From Kiloniellaceae bacterium (lineage in GTDB: Bacteria > Pseudomonadota > Alphaproteobacteria > Kiloniellales > J153), in contig JAJFGN010000016.1 in the NCBI GenBank assembly GCA_021776115.1, positions 1 to 39,070 on the forward strand: DNA of 39,070 bases, read 5' to 3'. Below, one piece after another: positions 26,744 to 34,039 of this stretch (within the stretch, counting starts at the first letter, position 1; every line of letters begins with the position of its first letter). The position numbers were made by a program, and so were the translations under genes. The notes under the pieces are model-generated. The model was given only the letters and a program-made list of their open reading frames with translations. It was not told the origin of the DNA and did not search any database.

Positions 26744-28549
26744 TCATGACTTGCCTGGCGCGGACGGCTCCAACGAACTTTCCGCGCCATAAAGCAGGCC
26801 GAAGGTTTGCTCGTACGCGCTGTCCCGCGCCTCCCGAGCCTTCTCCACCGCTTCAGAAACCTGGCCGATGAAGTCCCGCTCCTTCTCGAGCAACGGATGA
26901 TCTTGCGGAAGTGGCGCCCGGTTCTTGGCGACGGCATCGGCAAGGATCGAGACCCCACGCATCCAGGGATTGAACGCCTCGGAGAACATGTACCGAGTGG
27001 TCCGCATCGGGTGCAGCCACCTGAGCGATGCCGCGAGCCAGGGATTCGCCGCCGCCTGGACCCAGGGGCTGACGAAGGTCTTGTAGAACGCCTCGTTGGC
27101 CTCCGACACGGTGCGGACCCGCTCGAACGCCTCGTCCTGCGGTGGAATGTCGAGATCCTCGACCTTCCGCTCCTCGAAGCGCACGGCGTACTCCGGCTTG
27201 TGGCAATCGGGATTCCCCGTCGGGTTATCGATCTGCATCTCGTAGAGACCGGGCGCCAGGGCCTCGACCTCGTCTAGGCTTTCAAGAATGGCCCGGTGTT
27301 CGAAACGCGCGACCTTGGCCGATACGAAAATGCCCAAATGGCCAATGTGCGGGTTGGTCAGATAGACGATCCGCTGTCCGGCCTGCTTGAGATCCTCGGT
27401 GTCCTTGTAGACCGCGGGAATCCACCCCAAGGCTTGGTGCGGCGGCGTGATGTTGTCGCCGTAGGAGGCGAAGATAACCAGCGGGTTACGGATGCGGCGC
27501 AGATCGGCCACGCACCCATCGCAGATGCGGAACGTGCCCTGCTCCAGCTTGTTGCCGATGAACAGGTTCTCGACGATCGCGACGATCTCCTCGCGGCTCA
27601 GCGTGTAGAAGCCGTTCCACCAACGTTCGAATTCGAGAAAGCGCTCGCGCTCGCCGTCGACCTTGGCGAAGAGGTTAGCGTATTTCTCCCAGATCGCCTT
27701 CTCGGGCTGCAGGCTTTCGAAGTTCTGCGCCAGCCAGGCACCGTCGAAGCGGCCATCGCCGAGATCGGCCACGAAGTGCGCCAGCCAAGCGCCGCCGAGC
27801 AGGCCGCCGCTGACGCGCATGGGGTTGGCGCCGGACTCTCCGGCCCAGTAGGACAACGGCGAACCGTTGAGGACCGTTGGCCCGACCAGCCCCTCGCAGT
27901 CGGCCGAGAGCAGAGTCACGGCCCAGCCCGCCTGGCAGTTGCCATAAAGGATTGGAGGTGTGCCGGAATGCCGCTGGGCAACTTCCTGGACAAAGCGCCG
28001 TAGCGCGTGATGGACGTCAGCAAGGGTCTGTCCGGGCGCCGGTTCCGGAAAAAAGATCACGAAATAGACCGGATGACCCTCGTGCAACGCCATACCGACC
28101 TCGGACTCGCGCTTGAAACCGCCGATGCCGGGACCGTGCCCGGCGCGCGGGTCGACCACGACGACCGGCGGCTTGTTGGGATCAACGCAATCGTCCCAGC
28201 AATCCTCGCCGACTTCGGTAAACCGCAACAGGGCGTAGTTCACCGGATGCTCGAAGCGGCGCGCGTCGAGGATCGTCTCGTACTTGAAGTCGAGCAGCGG
28301 CGGCTGCCCGGCGCGCTCGTGCTCGAGCATGTTATCGGCGCGCTGGCGTAGGGTGTCCAAGAAGAGTACGGAGCGTTGCCACACATCGAAACCATAGGCC
28401 GAGGCATCTTGGGCCCAGGCTTCTTGCAGCGGTTCGACGGCGACCTGCGTTGGTTGCGCGGCGCGTTTCGGCCCTAGAGTCGGCTTCTTCGAAATCTTGA
28501 TGGGCCGGTTTCGCCTGAGAGGCGCCGCTTTGGGTGCTTTCTGTTTCAC
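26744..28549 (-). CDS. DUF3141 alpha/beta-hydrolase (PHA synthase-like)
   Basis: A protein of about 600 aa. The N-terminal part is basic and Pro/Ala-rich, followed by an alpha/beta-hydrolase core distantly like poly-hydroxyalkanoate synthase: VVVVDPRAGHGPGIGGF, then ILYGNCQAGWAV, where the Cys sits at the nucleophile position (GxCxAG), and NPHIGHLGIF with a likely catalytic His. The frame is open to a GTG at 28603; a second GTG at 28549 has GGGGA about 7 nt upstream, so I chose it, with moderate confidence. DUF3141 genes commonly accompany pta and ackA in alphaproteobacteria. Function unknown; polyester or acyl-CoA chemistry is an inference. Confidence 0.85.
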   Translation of the reverse strand: MKQKAPKAAPLRRNRPIKISKKPTLGPKRAAQPTQVAVEPLQEAWAQDASAYGFDVWQRSVLFLDTLRQRADNMLEHERAGQPPLLDFKYETILDARRFEHPVNYALLRFTEVGEDCWDDCVDPNKPPVVVVDPRAGHGPGIGGFKRESEVGMALHEGHPVYFVIFFPEPAPGQTLADVHHALRRFVQEVAQRHSGTPPILYGNCQAGWAVTLLSADCEGLVGPTVLNGSPLSYWAGESGANPMRVSGGLLGGAWLAHFVADLGDGRFDGAWLAQNFESLQPEKAIWEKYANLFAKVDGERERFLEFERWWNGFYTLSREEIVAIVENLFIGNKLEQGTFRICDGCVADLRRIRNPLVIFASYGDNITPPHQALGWIPAVYKDTEDLKQAGQRIVYLTNPHIGHLGIFVSAKVARFEHRAILESLDEVEALAPGLYEMQIDNPTGNPDCHKPEYAVRFEERKVEDLDIPPQDEAFERVRTVSEANEAFYKTFVSPWVQAAANPWLAASLRWLHPMRTTRYMFSEAFNPWMRGVSILADAVAKNRAPLPQDHPLLEKERDFIGQVSEAVEKAREARDSAYEQTFGLLYGAESSLEPSAPGKS

Positions 28550-28638
28550 TATGTTTCCCCGCTTCGCGGGCCTTTCGCAAATAGGATTGGGAGGCTCAGT
28601 CACTCGCTACATCGTTCCGGCGCGTTTCGGTCGACTTG

Positions 28639-28854
28639 CTAGCCGTCGCTCGCAAAGTTTCGCCTTTGGTACTCATCCATCGCCAGAACCAAGAGCGCGA
28701 GGTTTGCCGCAGAGGTATTAGAGTGTCCGGCGGTGACATTTCCGTCCTTCCACAGGACGGAAACGGCGATGGACTCGATCTGTTCCAGATTGTCGATACC
28801 GGCGGAGAAGATCTCCGCGACGGTCGTCCCATGCAGGCTTCGGATCTCGGTCAT
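28639..28854 (-). CDS. Small conserved-looking protein of unknown function
   Basis: A 71-aa soluble protein I do not recognise: MTEIRSLHGTTVAEIFSAG, then IESIAVSVLWKDGNVTAGHS, then a helix NLALLVLAMDEYQRR. It starts 12 nt after the DUF5676 stop, with GGGG about 8 nt before the ATG, and is in the same operon. The mix of strand and helix segments and the lack of low complexity suggest it is real. The same frame extends upstream of the ATG but only through DUF5676 in the wrong phase. Confidence 0.7.
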   Translation of the reverse strand: MTEIRSLHGTTVAEIFSAGIDNLEQIESIAVSVLWKDGNVTAGHSNTSAANLALLVLAMDEYQRRNFASDG

Positions 28855-28865
28855 CGGTGCATCCC

Positions 28866-29189
28866 CTAGCGGAACTTCGCCGCGAAGAAGTTGTAGAGCG
28901 GCCCTAAAATGAGGGCGACGTACCAACCGTAAGCGAAGGCCTCGATCAGGCCGAGCAAAAAGCTGGTCCAGCTGATCCAGGTGAAGCCCGGTAGTAGCGG
29001 TCCCCAGAACGGATTCATGGCCAGGGTCGGAAACCAAAGGTCGAACAGCACACACAGCACGAAGGTGAGCGCGAGGAATGTTCCTAAACTCATACCCAGG
29101 GCCGCCACCGGGATGCGCGAAACGCCACGCGCCGGAAGCGGCGTACCCGAGTGGCCGTGCGGCTCAAAGGTGGTCGCTGTCTCAGGCAT
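28866..29189 (-). CDS. DUF5676 family membrane protein
   Basis: A 107-aa inner-membrane protein with two hydrophobic segments: VAALGMSLGTFLALTFVLCVLF, split around residues 30-50, and SFLLGLIEAFAYGWYVALILGPLY near the end. The intervening LWFPTLAMNPFWGPLLPGFTWISW and the final NFFAAKF match the DUF5676 pattern, a family found beside YHS and copper ATPase genes. ATG 29189 has GGAG at 7-nt spacing; a longer frame to 29294 only runs over the YHS gene. Start overlaps the YHS gene end by 8 nt. Function unknown. Confidence 0.85.
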   Translation of the reverse strand: MPETATTFEPHGHSGTPLPARGVSRIPVAALGMSLGTFLALTFVLCVLFDLWFPTLAMNPFWGPLLPGFTWISWTSFLLGLIEAFAYGWYVALILGPLYNFFAAKFR

Positions 29190-29526
29190 GGGAGTGCTCC
29201 AATTTCGGTTGGTTGGGATCGCCACCGCCCACATAGAGGTCGGGCGCGGCCTCGAAGACCTCGCGGCATTCGCGCGAGCAGAAATAATAGACATTGCCGG
29301 CGTAGACGCTGGGTTTTGCCTTTTCGGTCATCACCGTCTTGCCGCAGACCGGATCGGTGTCCTTTTTCGGCGGCACCCAACGGAATTCGGGATCGGCGGC
29401 GTTCCCGGTCTTGCTCTCGGTCTGGCCCTTGTCTTGACCGTGCCCCATGACGTGCGCGCCGCAGCCGAAGCGCATCATCAGAAAGATGAGCCCCGCCCAA
29501 AGCGCAAAATAGAGTAACGCTTCCAT
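29182..29526 (-). CDS. YHS-domain membrane-anchored protein
   Basis: A 114-aa protein: N-terminal membrane helix (MEALLYFALWAGLIFLMM), a short His/Gly linker (GCGAHVMGHG), then a YHS domain (DTDPVCGKTVMTEKAKPS, YYFCSRECREVF). The three Cys of the YHS domain are probable metal ligands; the same domain occurs in the island's CopA. A strong GGGAGG stands 5 nt before the ATG. A role as a membrane-tethered metal donor to CopA is an inference from the shared domain and operon. Confidence 0.88.
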   Translation of the reverse strand: MEALLYFALWAGLIFLMMRFGCGAHVMGHGQDKGQTESKTGNAADPEFRWVPPKKDTDPVCGKTVMTEKAKPSVYAGNVYYFCSRECREVFEAAPDLYVGGGDPNQPKLEHSHA

Positions 29527-29646
29527 AACAGCCTCCCGATCTTCTCGCCTTGCCCCCTAAAGCATCGCCCGCGTCATCTGCCGGCCGAGGCGCACGAGGG
29601 TCGGAGAGCGGCCCGTCTCACGACGCGCCGCTTTCCCTCTCACCGA

Positions 29647-30363
29647 CTACTCGGCTTGCTGCATCCGGCCGCTGTGCCGGTCGACCTTGAATCGCTGCAC
29701 CAGGGATCCGTCCTGGGTCACGATGTCGGCGGTGACAGTGTCATCGTCGGTTTCGGTCACGTCACCGACCTTGAGGCGTTTGTTGCCACGCCAGGTGAGG
29801 TTGCCCTCGATCCGGGCGCGCACGTCGTCGGCCGAAAGATCCAAATCCGACCTGGCGGCCGGGCCCATGCTATAGCCGGGACCCATCATACCAGGCCCCA
29901 TGCCATAGCCTTGGCCGGGCCCCATACCATAGCCGGGCCCCATCATACCGGGCCCCATGCCATAGCCCTGGCCGTGTCCCATGCCGTAGCCTTGGCCGGG
30001 CCCCATGCCATAACCGGGGCCCATCATGCCGTGCCCCATGCCGTAACCCTGACCTGGGCCGTAGCCTTTGCCGGGCCCCATCCCATAGCAGGGTCCTGGC
30101 CCGTAGCCTTGGCCGGGTCCCATGCCATAACCGGGTCCCGGCCCATAACCCTGGCCCGACCCCATCATGCCAGAGCCGGGCCGTCCCTGCGCGCCGCGAC
30201 CGCCGCCCATGTGGGCGAGTTGGACTTGCGGCGCAGCACCGAGTACCGGCCCCTTATCCATGGCACCGCTGTACTTGCTGTCGGCTAAACCCGGCGCGGC
30301 GGCGATTGCCAGCGCACCCACGCCGGCCAAAGTGGCCAACGTCAACTTGCGAAGCTGTCTCAT
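29647..30363 (-). CDS. Secreted Gly/Met/Tyr-repeat protein with PepSY-like C-terminus
   Basis: A 238-aa periplasmic or surface protein. Signal peptide MRQLRKLTLATLAGVGALAI to about residue 28; then from about 60 to 165 tandem GYGMGPGQ / GHGMMGPG units with many Met and His, one Cys (GPCYG); then a folded domain (about 170-238) with ADDVRARIEGNLTWRGNKRLKVG and TADIVTQDGSLVQRFKVDR, which looks PepSY-like. The Met-His repeats suit Cu+ binding. It is the first gene of the minus-strand island, divergent from the two-component system, and so the likely prime target of that regulator. Repeat number may vary between strains. Confidence 0.8.
   Translation of the reverse strand: MRQLRKLTLATLAGVGALAIAAAPGLADSKYSGAMDKGPVLGAAPQVQLAHMGGGRGAQGRPGSGMMGSGQGYGPGPGYGMGPGQGYGPGPCYGMGPGKGYGPGQGYGMGHGMMGPGYGMGPGQGYGMGHGQGYGMGPGMMGPGYGMGPGQGYGMGPGMMGPGYSMGPAARSDLDLSADDVRARIEGNLTWRGNKRLKVGDVTETDDDTVTADIVTQDGSLVQRFKVDRHSGRMQQAE
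29866..30180. repeat. In-gene tandem repeats coding for GYGMGPG units
   Basis: About 315 nt of degenerate repeats built from the 18-21-nt unit coding GYGMGPG, with interspersed GMMGPG units. All units keep the reading frame, so expansion or contraction would change only repeat number. This is coding, not a CRISPR array. Confidence 0.8.
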
Positions 30364-30377
30364 GATAATTCCCCTTA

Positions 30378-30411
30378 TTAGGTATCCTTGAACACCATGA
30401 ATTTAGGTATC
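30378..30411. promoter_or_regulatory. Direct repeat TTAGGTATC in divergent promoter region
   Basis: TTAGGTATC occurs at 30378-30386 and again at 30403-30411, 25 bp apart, just upstream of the Gly/Met-repeat gene start. Candidate regulator or polymerase contact sites. Confidence 0.4.
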
Positions 30412-30448
30412 TTCTTCAACGAGTCGATAACCGGGTAAGTGGCATTGG

Positions 30449-30491
30449 GTAACGGACCGTCACGAGCGCCGTTGCGGTTACAGTCCGTTAC
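30449..30491. promoter_or_regulatory. Candidate response-regulator operator
   Basis: GTAACGGAC (30449-30457) and its exact complement GTCCGTTAC (30483-30491) form an inverted pair. Within the right arm GTTAC repeats at 30477 and 30487, a 10-bp direct period typical of OmpR-family half-sites. It lies 48 nt upstream of the regulator start and 86 nt from the divergent gene. Confidence 0.5.
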
Positions 30492-30538
30492 AATGTTTTC
30501 CGGTGCCGGCGGCGGCGGCGGACGATAGATTGGGATTT

Positions 30539-31267
30539 ATGAACACGCCGAACATCGCAAACCTGGGTCACGTGCTGGTGGTTGACGACGACCGTGAGAT
30601 ACGCGATCTCTTGGGACGATTTCTCACCAAGCACGGATACCGGGTCACAACGGTGCCGGACGGCAAGGAAATGCGCCGGGCGATAGCCGACTGGCATATA
30701 GATCTGGTTGTCCTGGATTTGATGCTGCCCGGCGAGGACGGCCTGTCGCTGTGCCGGGACCTGCGGGCGAAATCGCAGATTCCTGTCATCATGCTGACGA
30801 TGATGGGCGAGGAAACGGACCGGATCATCGGCCTGGAAATGGGCGCCGACGATTATCTTCCCAAGCCGTTCAACCCGCGTGAGCTTCTGGCGCGCATGAA
30901 AGCGGTCCTGCGGCGTGCCCGGGGCGCGCCCGCCGTTCCGGCGACCGCGAGGCGGACAATCTTGGGTTTCGCCGGCTGGAAGCTGGATATCGGGCTGCGC
31001 CGCCTCGAATCTCCTCAAGGCCTGATCGTCGATTTGAGCGCAGGCGAGTTCGATCTGCTGGTTGCCTTTGTCGAGCACCCACAAAGGGTGCTCAACAGAG
31101 ACCAACTCCTGGACCTCACCCATGGCCGTGCCGAAGCCCCTTTCGACCGCAGCATCGACATGCAGATAAGCCGCCTTCGGCGCAAGATCGAGGTCGACCA
31201 CAAGCAGCCGGAATTGATCAAGACTGTCCGCGGTGGCGGCTATGTACTAACAGTGGACGTGACCTAA
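30539..31267 (+). CDS. OmpR-family response regulator
   Basis: A 242-aa two-component regulator. Receiver domain (residues 10-125): acidic pocket VVDDDRE (16-18), phospho-acceptor Asp60 in VVLDLMLPG, Thr87 and Lys109 (DYLPKPFNP). The C-terminal winged helix (about 145-240) has LSAGEFDLLVAFVEHP and SIDMQISRLRRKIE, ending in IKTVRGGGYVL. ATG 30539 is preferred over a GTG at 30503 because the receiver begins about 10 residues later. The sensor kinase follows after 1 nt. It is divergent from the metal island, with paired repeats between, so it probably controls both directions. Confidence 0.93.
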   Translation: MNTPNIANLGHVLVVDDDREIRDLLGRFLTKHGYRVTTVPDGKEMRRAIADWHIDLVVLDLMLPGEDGLSLCRDLRAKSQIPVIMLTMMGEETDRIIGLEMGADDYLPKPFNPRELLARMKAVLRRARGAPAVPATARRTILGFAGWKLDIGLRRLESPQGLIVDLSAGEFDLLVAFVEHPQRVLNRDQLLDLTHGRAEAPFDRSIDMQISRLRRKIEVDHKQPELIKTVRGGGYVLTVDVT

Positions 31268-31268
31268 A

Positions 31269-32609
31269 ATGAAGCGCTGGATACCTGACACTATCGCCGC
31301 TCGTACCTTGCTGGTGCTGTTTTTCGGGCTCACGCTCTCGCACGCAATCAGCGTCGGATTGTACATCACCGACCGGACCAGCGCCTTGATGTTTAGCGGT
31401 GGCGAACACATCGGCGAGCGCATCGCTACCATCGACCGACTCATTCGAAATTCGTCCGAAGCGGAACGTCAGCGCCTCGTCGAGCTTGCCGACGGCCCTA
31501 GACTCGGCGTCATCCGGACGCCGGATAGCGCCATCGGCGATCAATCGGCGGACGATTGGCGGACCAACGTTCTCCGCGATGCCCTGACCACGCACCTAAG
31601 TCACGATGGCGACCGCAATTTCCGGCTACATCACATGGGGGCGATGATGCCCGGGCACATGGGCAGCGCGGCCGGCGAAACAATGATGGTTTCCATGCCC
31701 TTGCCGGATAAGACCTGGCTGAACTTCACCGCCCCGATCGAGACGCCGGAGCCGTTCTGGTCGCTCCGCTTCGGCCTGTCCATGGCGGTGATGCTCGCGG
31801 CGGTCGCCATACTCTCCACCTTGGTCGTGCGCCATCTGACCAAACCACTGGCTGTTTTCGCCCGCGCCGCGCAACGGCTGGGCGTCGACGTCAAGGCGCC
31901 GCCGTTGCCGGAGAGCGGTCCAGAAGAAGTCCGCCAGGCGACGCGCGCCTTCAACGAAATGCAGGAGCGAATTCGCCGTTTTGTCGTGGACCGCACGCAG
32001 ATGATCGCCGCGATCTCGCACGATCTGGGCACACCGATCACACGTTTGCGCTTGCGCGCGGAATTCGTCGATGACGAGGAGCAACGGAGAAAAATGCTCG
32101 CCGATCTCGACGACATGGAGAAAATGGTCTTCTCCGCGCTGTCGTTCGCGCGTGATGATGCGGCGCACGAACCGCAGGTGACAGTAGATTTTCGAACGTT
32201 GCTGCAACGGGTCTGCGACGACACCATCGACGCCGGGCATCCGGTTACCCTCGACGCTGGCGAAGACGCAGTGCCTTACGACTGCCGGCCGGTGGCACTA
32301 CGCCGCGCCTTGAACAACGTCATTGACAATGCCATCAAGTACGGGGGTCAAGCCCGCGTCTCATTGGCGGAAAGTCCGAACGATATTCTCCTCACAATCG
32401 ACGATGACGGTCCAGGTATACCGGACGATCGCCGGGAAGATGTGTTCAAGCCGTTTCACCGGCTTGAACAATCGCGTAGCCGGGAAACCGGCGGTACGGG
32501 CCTCGGCCTGACCGTCGCGCGCACCATCGTCCGCGCCCACGGCGGCGATATCACGCTATCCAATCGAGACGCTGGCGGGCTCCGGGTAGAAATACATCTG
32601 CCGCGCTGA
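31269..32609 (+). CDS. Sensor histidine kinase (EnvZ-like) with His/Met-rich sensor loop
   Basis: Inner-membrane kinase of 446 aa. Two membrane helices (about 12-33 and 167-187) flank a periplasmic sensor of about 130 residues. HAMP (about 188-240) and HisKA follow with His251 in ISHDLGTPITRLRLR, then an ATPase domain with NVIDNAIKYG, DDDGPGIPDD and GGTGLGLTVARTI. The sensor contains FRLHHMGAMMPGHMG (118-132), four Met and three His in 15 residues, which would suit Cu or Ag ligation. It partners the regulator before it. The ligand is inferred from this motif and from the copper genes alongside. Confidence 0.92.
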   Translation: MKRWIPDTIAARTLLVLFFGLTLSHAISVGLYITDRTSALMFSGGEHIGERIATIDRLIRNSSEAERQRLVELADGPRLGVIRTPDSAIGDQSADDWRTNVLRDALTTHLSHDGDRNFRLHHMGAMMPGHMGSAAGETMMVSMPLPDKTWLNFTAPIETPEPFWSLRFGLSMAVMLAAVAILSTLVVRHLTKPLAVFARAAQRLGVDVKAPPLPESGPEEVRQATRAFNEMQERIRRFVVDRTQMIAAISHDLGTPITRLRLRAEFVDDEEQRRKMLADLDDMEKMVFSALSFARDDAAHEPQVTVDFRTLLQRVCDDTIDAGHPVTLDAGEDAVPYDCRPVALRRALNNVIDNAIKYGGQARVSLAESPNDILLTIDDDGPGIPDDRREDVFKPFHRLEQSRSRETGGTGLGLTVARTIVRAHGGDITLSNRDAGGLRVEIHLPR

Positions 32610-32665
32610 AGAGACCCGGTTCGGTTAGGCGGTGGAATCGCCAAGGATTTCCAGATCTTGGTTAA

Positions 32666-32723
32666 TTGATCCAAATCCCAATTGATCCAGGTCAAGGAAA
32701 AACATCAGCTCGTGCGGTAGGTT
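32666..32723 (+). promoter_or_regulatory. Anaerobox (Fnr/FixK site) and class II-type promoter
   Basis: TTGATCCAGGTCAA (32682-32695) fits the alphaproteobacterial Fnr/FixK consensus TTGAT-N4-(A/G)TCAA. A degenerate second copy, TTGATCCAAATCCC, lies 16 bp upstream (32666-32679). A -10-like TAGGTT at 32718-32723 places the strong box near -41, the class II activator position. It precedes the small secreted Cys protein and the thiol-redox operon. Confidence 0.65.
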
Positions 32724-32770
32724 ACGATCCCTCTCAGGCAAGTTGGGAATTCTGGGTGACTCGGCACGCC

Positions 32771-33127
32771 ATGAGTACAAGTAGAAAAAACCTTCGATCG
32801 ACTGCCGGTCAAAGCACGACAGCTTGGCTCGCGTGCATAGCCCTCGTTCTGGGAACCCTCCTTTTCGCCTTTCACCTGCCTGCGGCTTGCGCCCCGGGGA
32901 TGGACTGTACCGTGGCCGCCGCTTTCGATAGTGACAACACGGGTGGCCAAGATCAGGCGCCTCACGATTCGGACTGTGCCACCTATGCCGGTTGTTCGAT
33001 AAGTGCCACGGTCGCCAGCCGTTCTGTCATCGCTACGCAAGGCGGGCCAGCCACAAGGCCGGCGACAAAGCTTCGGCTGGTGAGCCTTGCGAGCCGTCCT
33101 CCCGCTCCCCCTCCAGAATCCATCTAG
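32771..33127 (+). CDS. Small secreted Cys-containing protein, unknown
   Basis: A 118-aa protein with an N-terminal hydrophobic signal segment (TAWLACIALVLGTLLFAFHLP), then a region with four Cys (ACAPGMDCTVAA and DCATYAGCS) and a Pro/Arg tail. The layout recalls small DUF2946-like secreted proteins in copper loci, but the match is loose. The frame is open to 32666 (ATG), across the anaerobox, so I chose the internal ATG at 32771. It is the first gene after the anaerobox. Function unknown. Confidence 0.55.
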   Translation: MSTSRKNLRSTAGQSTTAWLACIALVLGTLLFAFHLPAACAPGMDCTVAAAFDSDNTGGQDQAPHDSDCATYAGCSISATVASRSVIATQGGPATRPATKLRLVSLASRPPAPPPESI

Positions 33128-33357
33128 CACCGGCCCTGACGCGGCGAGCGAATCACGCTCGAGTTGCCGCCAACAAATTGGGCATGCCGAACTAGACACC
33201 TGAGGTTCCCCTCGGATCTTTGCTTCGGTAGTTTACCGCTTCCGTAACAATCGTAGCGGTGCCATGCCCCCGCCCGCGAAACGCTGTCATGTGCGGGATG
33301 TTGATTTTGCCTCGGCATGACGAGGCGCCGACGAGATGAAGCCCAGGAGAACCGTCC

Positions 33358-33993
33358 ATGTCCGATGGAGCAGCACAGGCAACGCCGAAGGAGCCCAATG
33401 GCGCGCTCCGTTCGCCGCGCGGCGAGGCTCGAGAAATCAAGGACGTTAAGCAGCATGTCATTTTTATTTTGCCGACGCTCATCTTCGCGATTTTCGCGGG
33501 ATACTTCCTTTGGGGTTTGAATCCTGAGCGGAATCCCAAGGATATCCCTTCCGTGTTGATCGGCAAACAGGTCCCGGAATTCGATCTGTCGCCCGTAGAG
33601 GGGCGCAGTTTGGGATTGTCCGCCAGCGATTTGAAGGGCGAGGTTTCCCTGGTCAACGTCTTTGCTTCCTGGTGTACGGAATGCCGCCGTGAACATCCCC
33701 TGTTCATGAGATTGAGTGCGAACAATATCGTTCCAATCCATGGCCTCAACTATAAGGACAAACCCGAAGACGCGCAGGGTTGGCTTGACGAGCTCGGCGA
33801 TCCCTACATCCGAACCGGGGCCGACCTCGATGGACGGGTAGGCATCGAATTCGGCGTCTACGGCGTACCCGAGACCTTCGTCATCGATAAGGCTGGAACG
33901 ATCGCCTATAAGCACATCGGCGCCGTGACCGAGCGCGTGCTCAAGGAAAAGATCTTGCCTCTCGTCAAAGATCTTCGGAAGGCAACGCCATGA
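33358..33993 (+). CDS. CcmG/DsbE/ResA-like membrane-anchored thioredoxin
   Basis: Periplasmic thiol-disulfide oxidoreductase of 211 aa. A cytoplasmic N-terminus of about 32 residues precedes one membrane anchor (HVIFILPTLIFAIFAGYFLWG). The thioredoxin fold follows with active-site WCTEC (Cys106, Cys109) in VNVFASWCTECRREHP and the cis-Pro in YGVPETFVI (Pro171). CcmG proteins usually have WCxPC; the Glu variant would alter redox potential. AGGAG stands before the ATG. It is followed by a propeller-cytochrome and two CcdA-type proteins, so it may reduce apocytochrome c heme-binding Cys or the DUF1573 Cys pairs. Confidence 0.9.
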   Translation: MSDGAAQATPKEPNGALRSPRGEAREIKDVKQHVIFILPTLIFAIFAGYFLWGLNPERNPKDIPSVLIGKQVPEFDLSPVEGRSLGLSASDLKGEVSLVNVFASWCTECRREHPLFMRLSANNIVPIHGLNYKDKPEDAQGWLDELGDPYIRTGADLDGRVGIEFGVYGVPETFVIDKAGTIAYKHIGAVTERVLKEKILPLVKDLRKATP

Positions 33994-34039
33994 GCGTACT
34001 GGCCGGTCCTGACCGTTCACTCATTGTGCGGAGGGCGCC

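Noticed and set aside
29866-30180. Regular short repeats that might suggest a CRISPR array
   Set aside because: The units are contiguous, in frame and code for GYGMGPG; there are no unique spacers.
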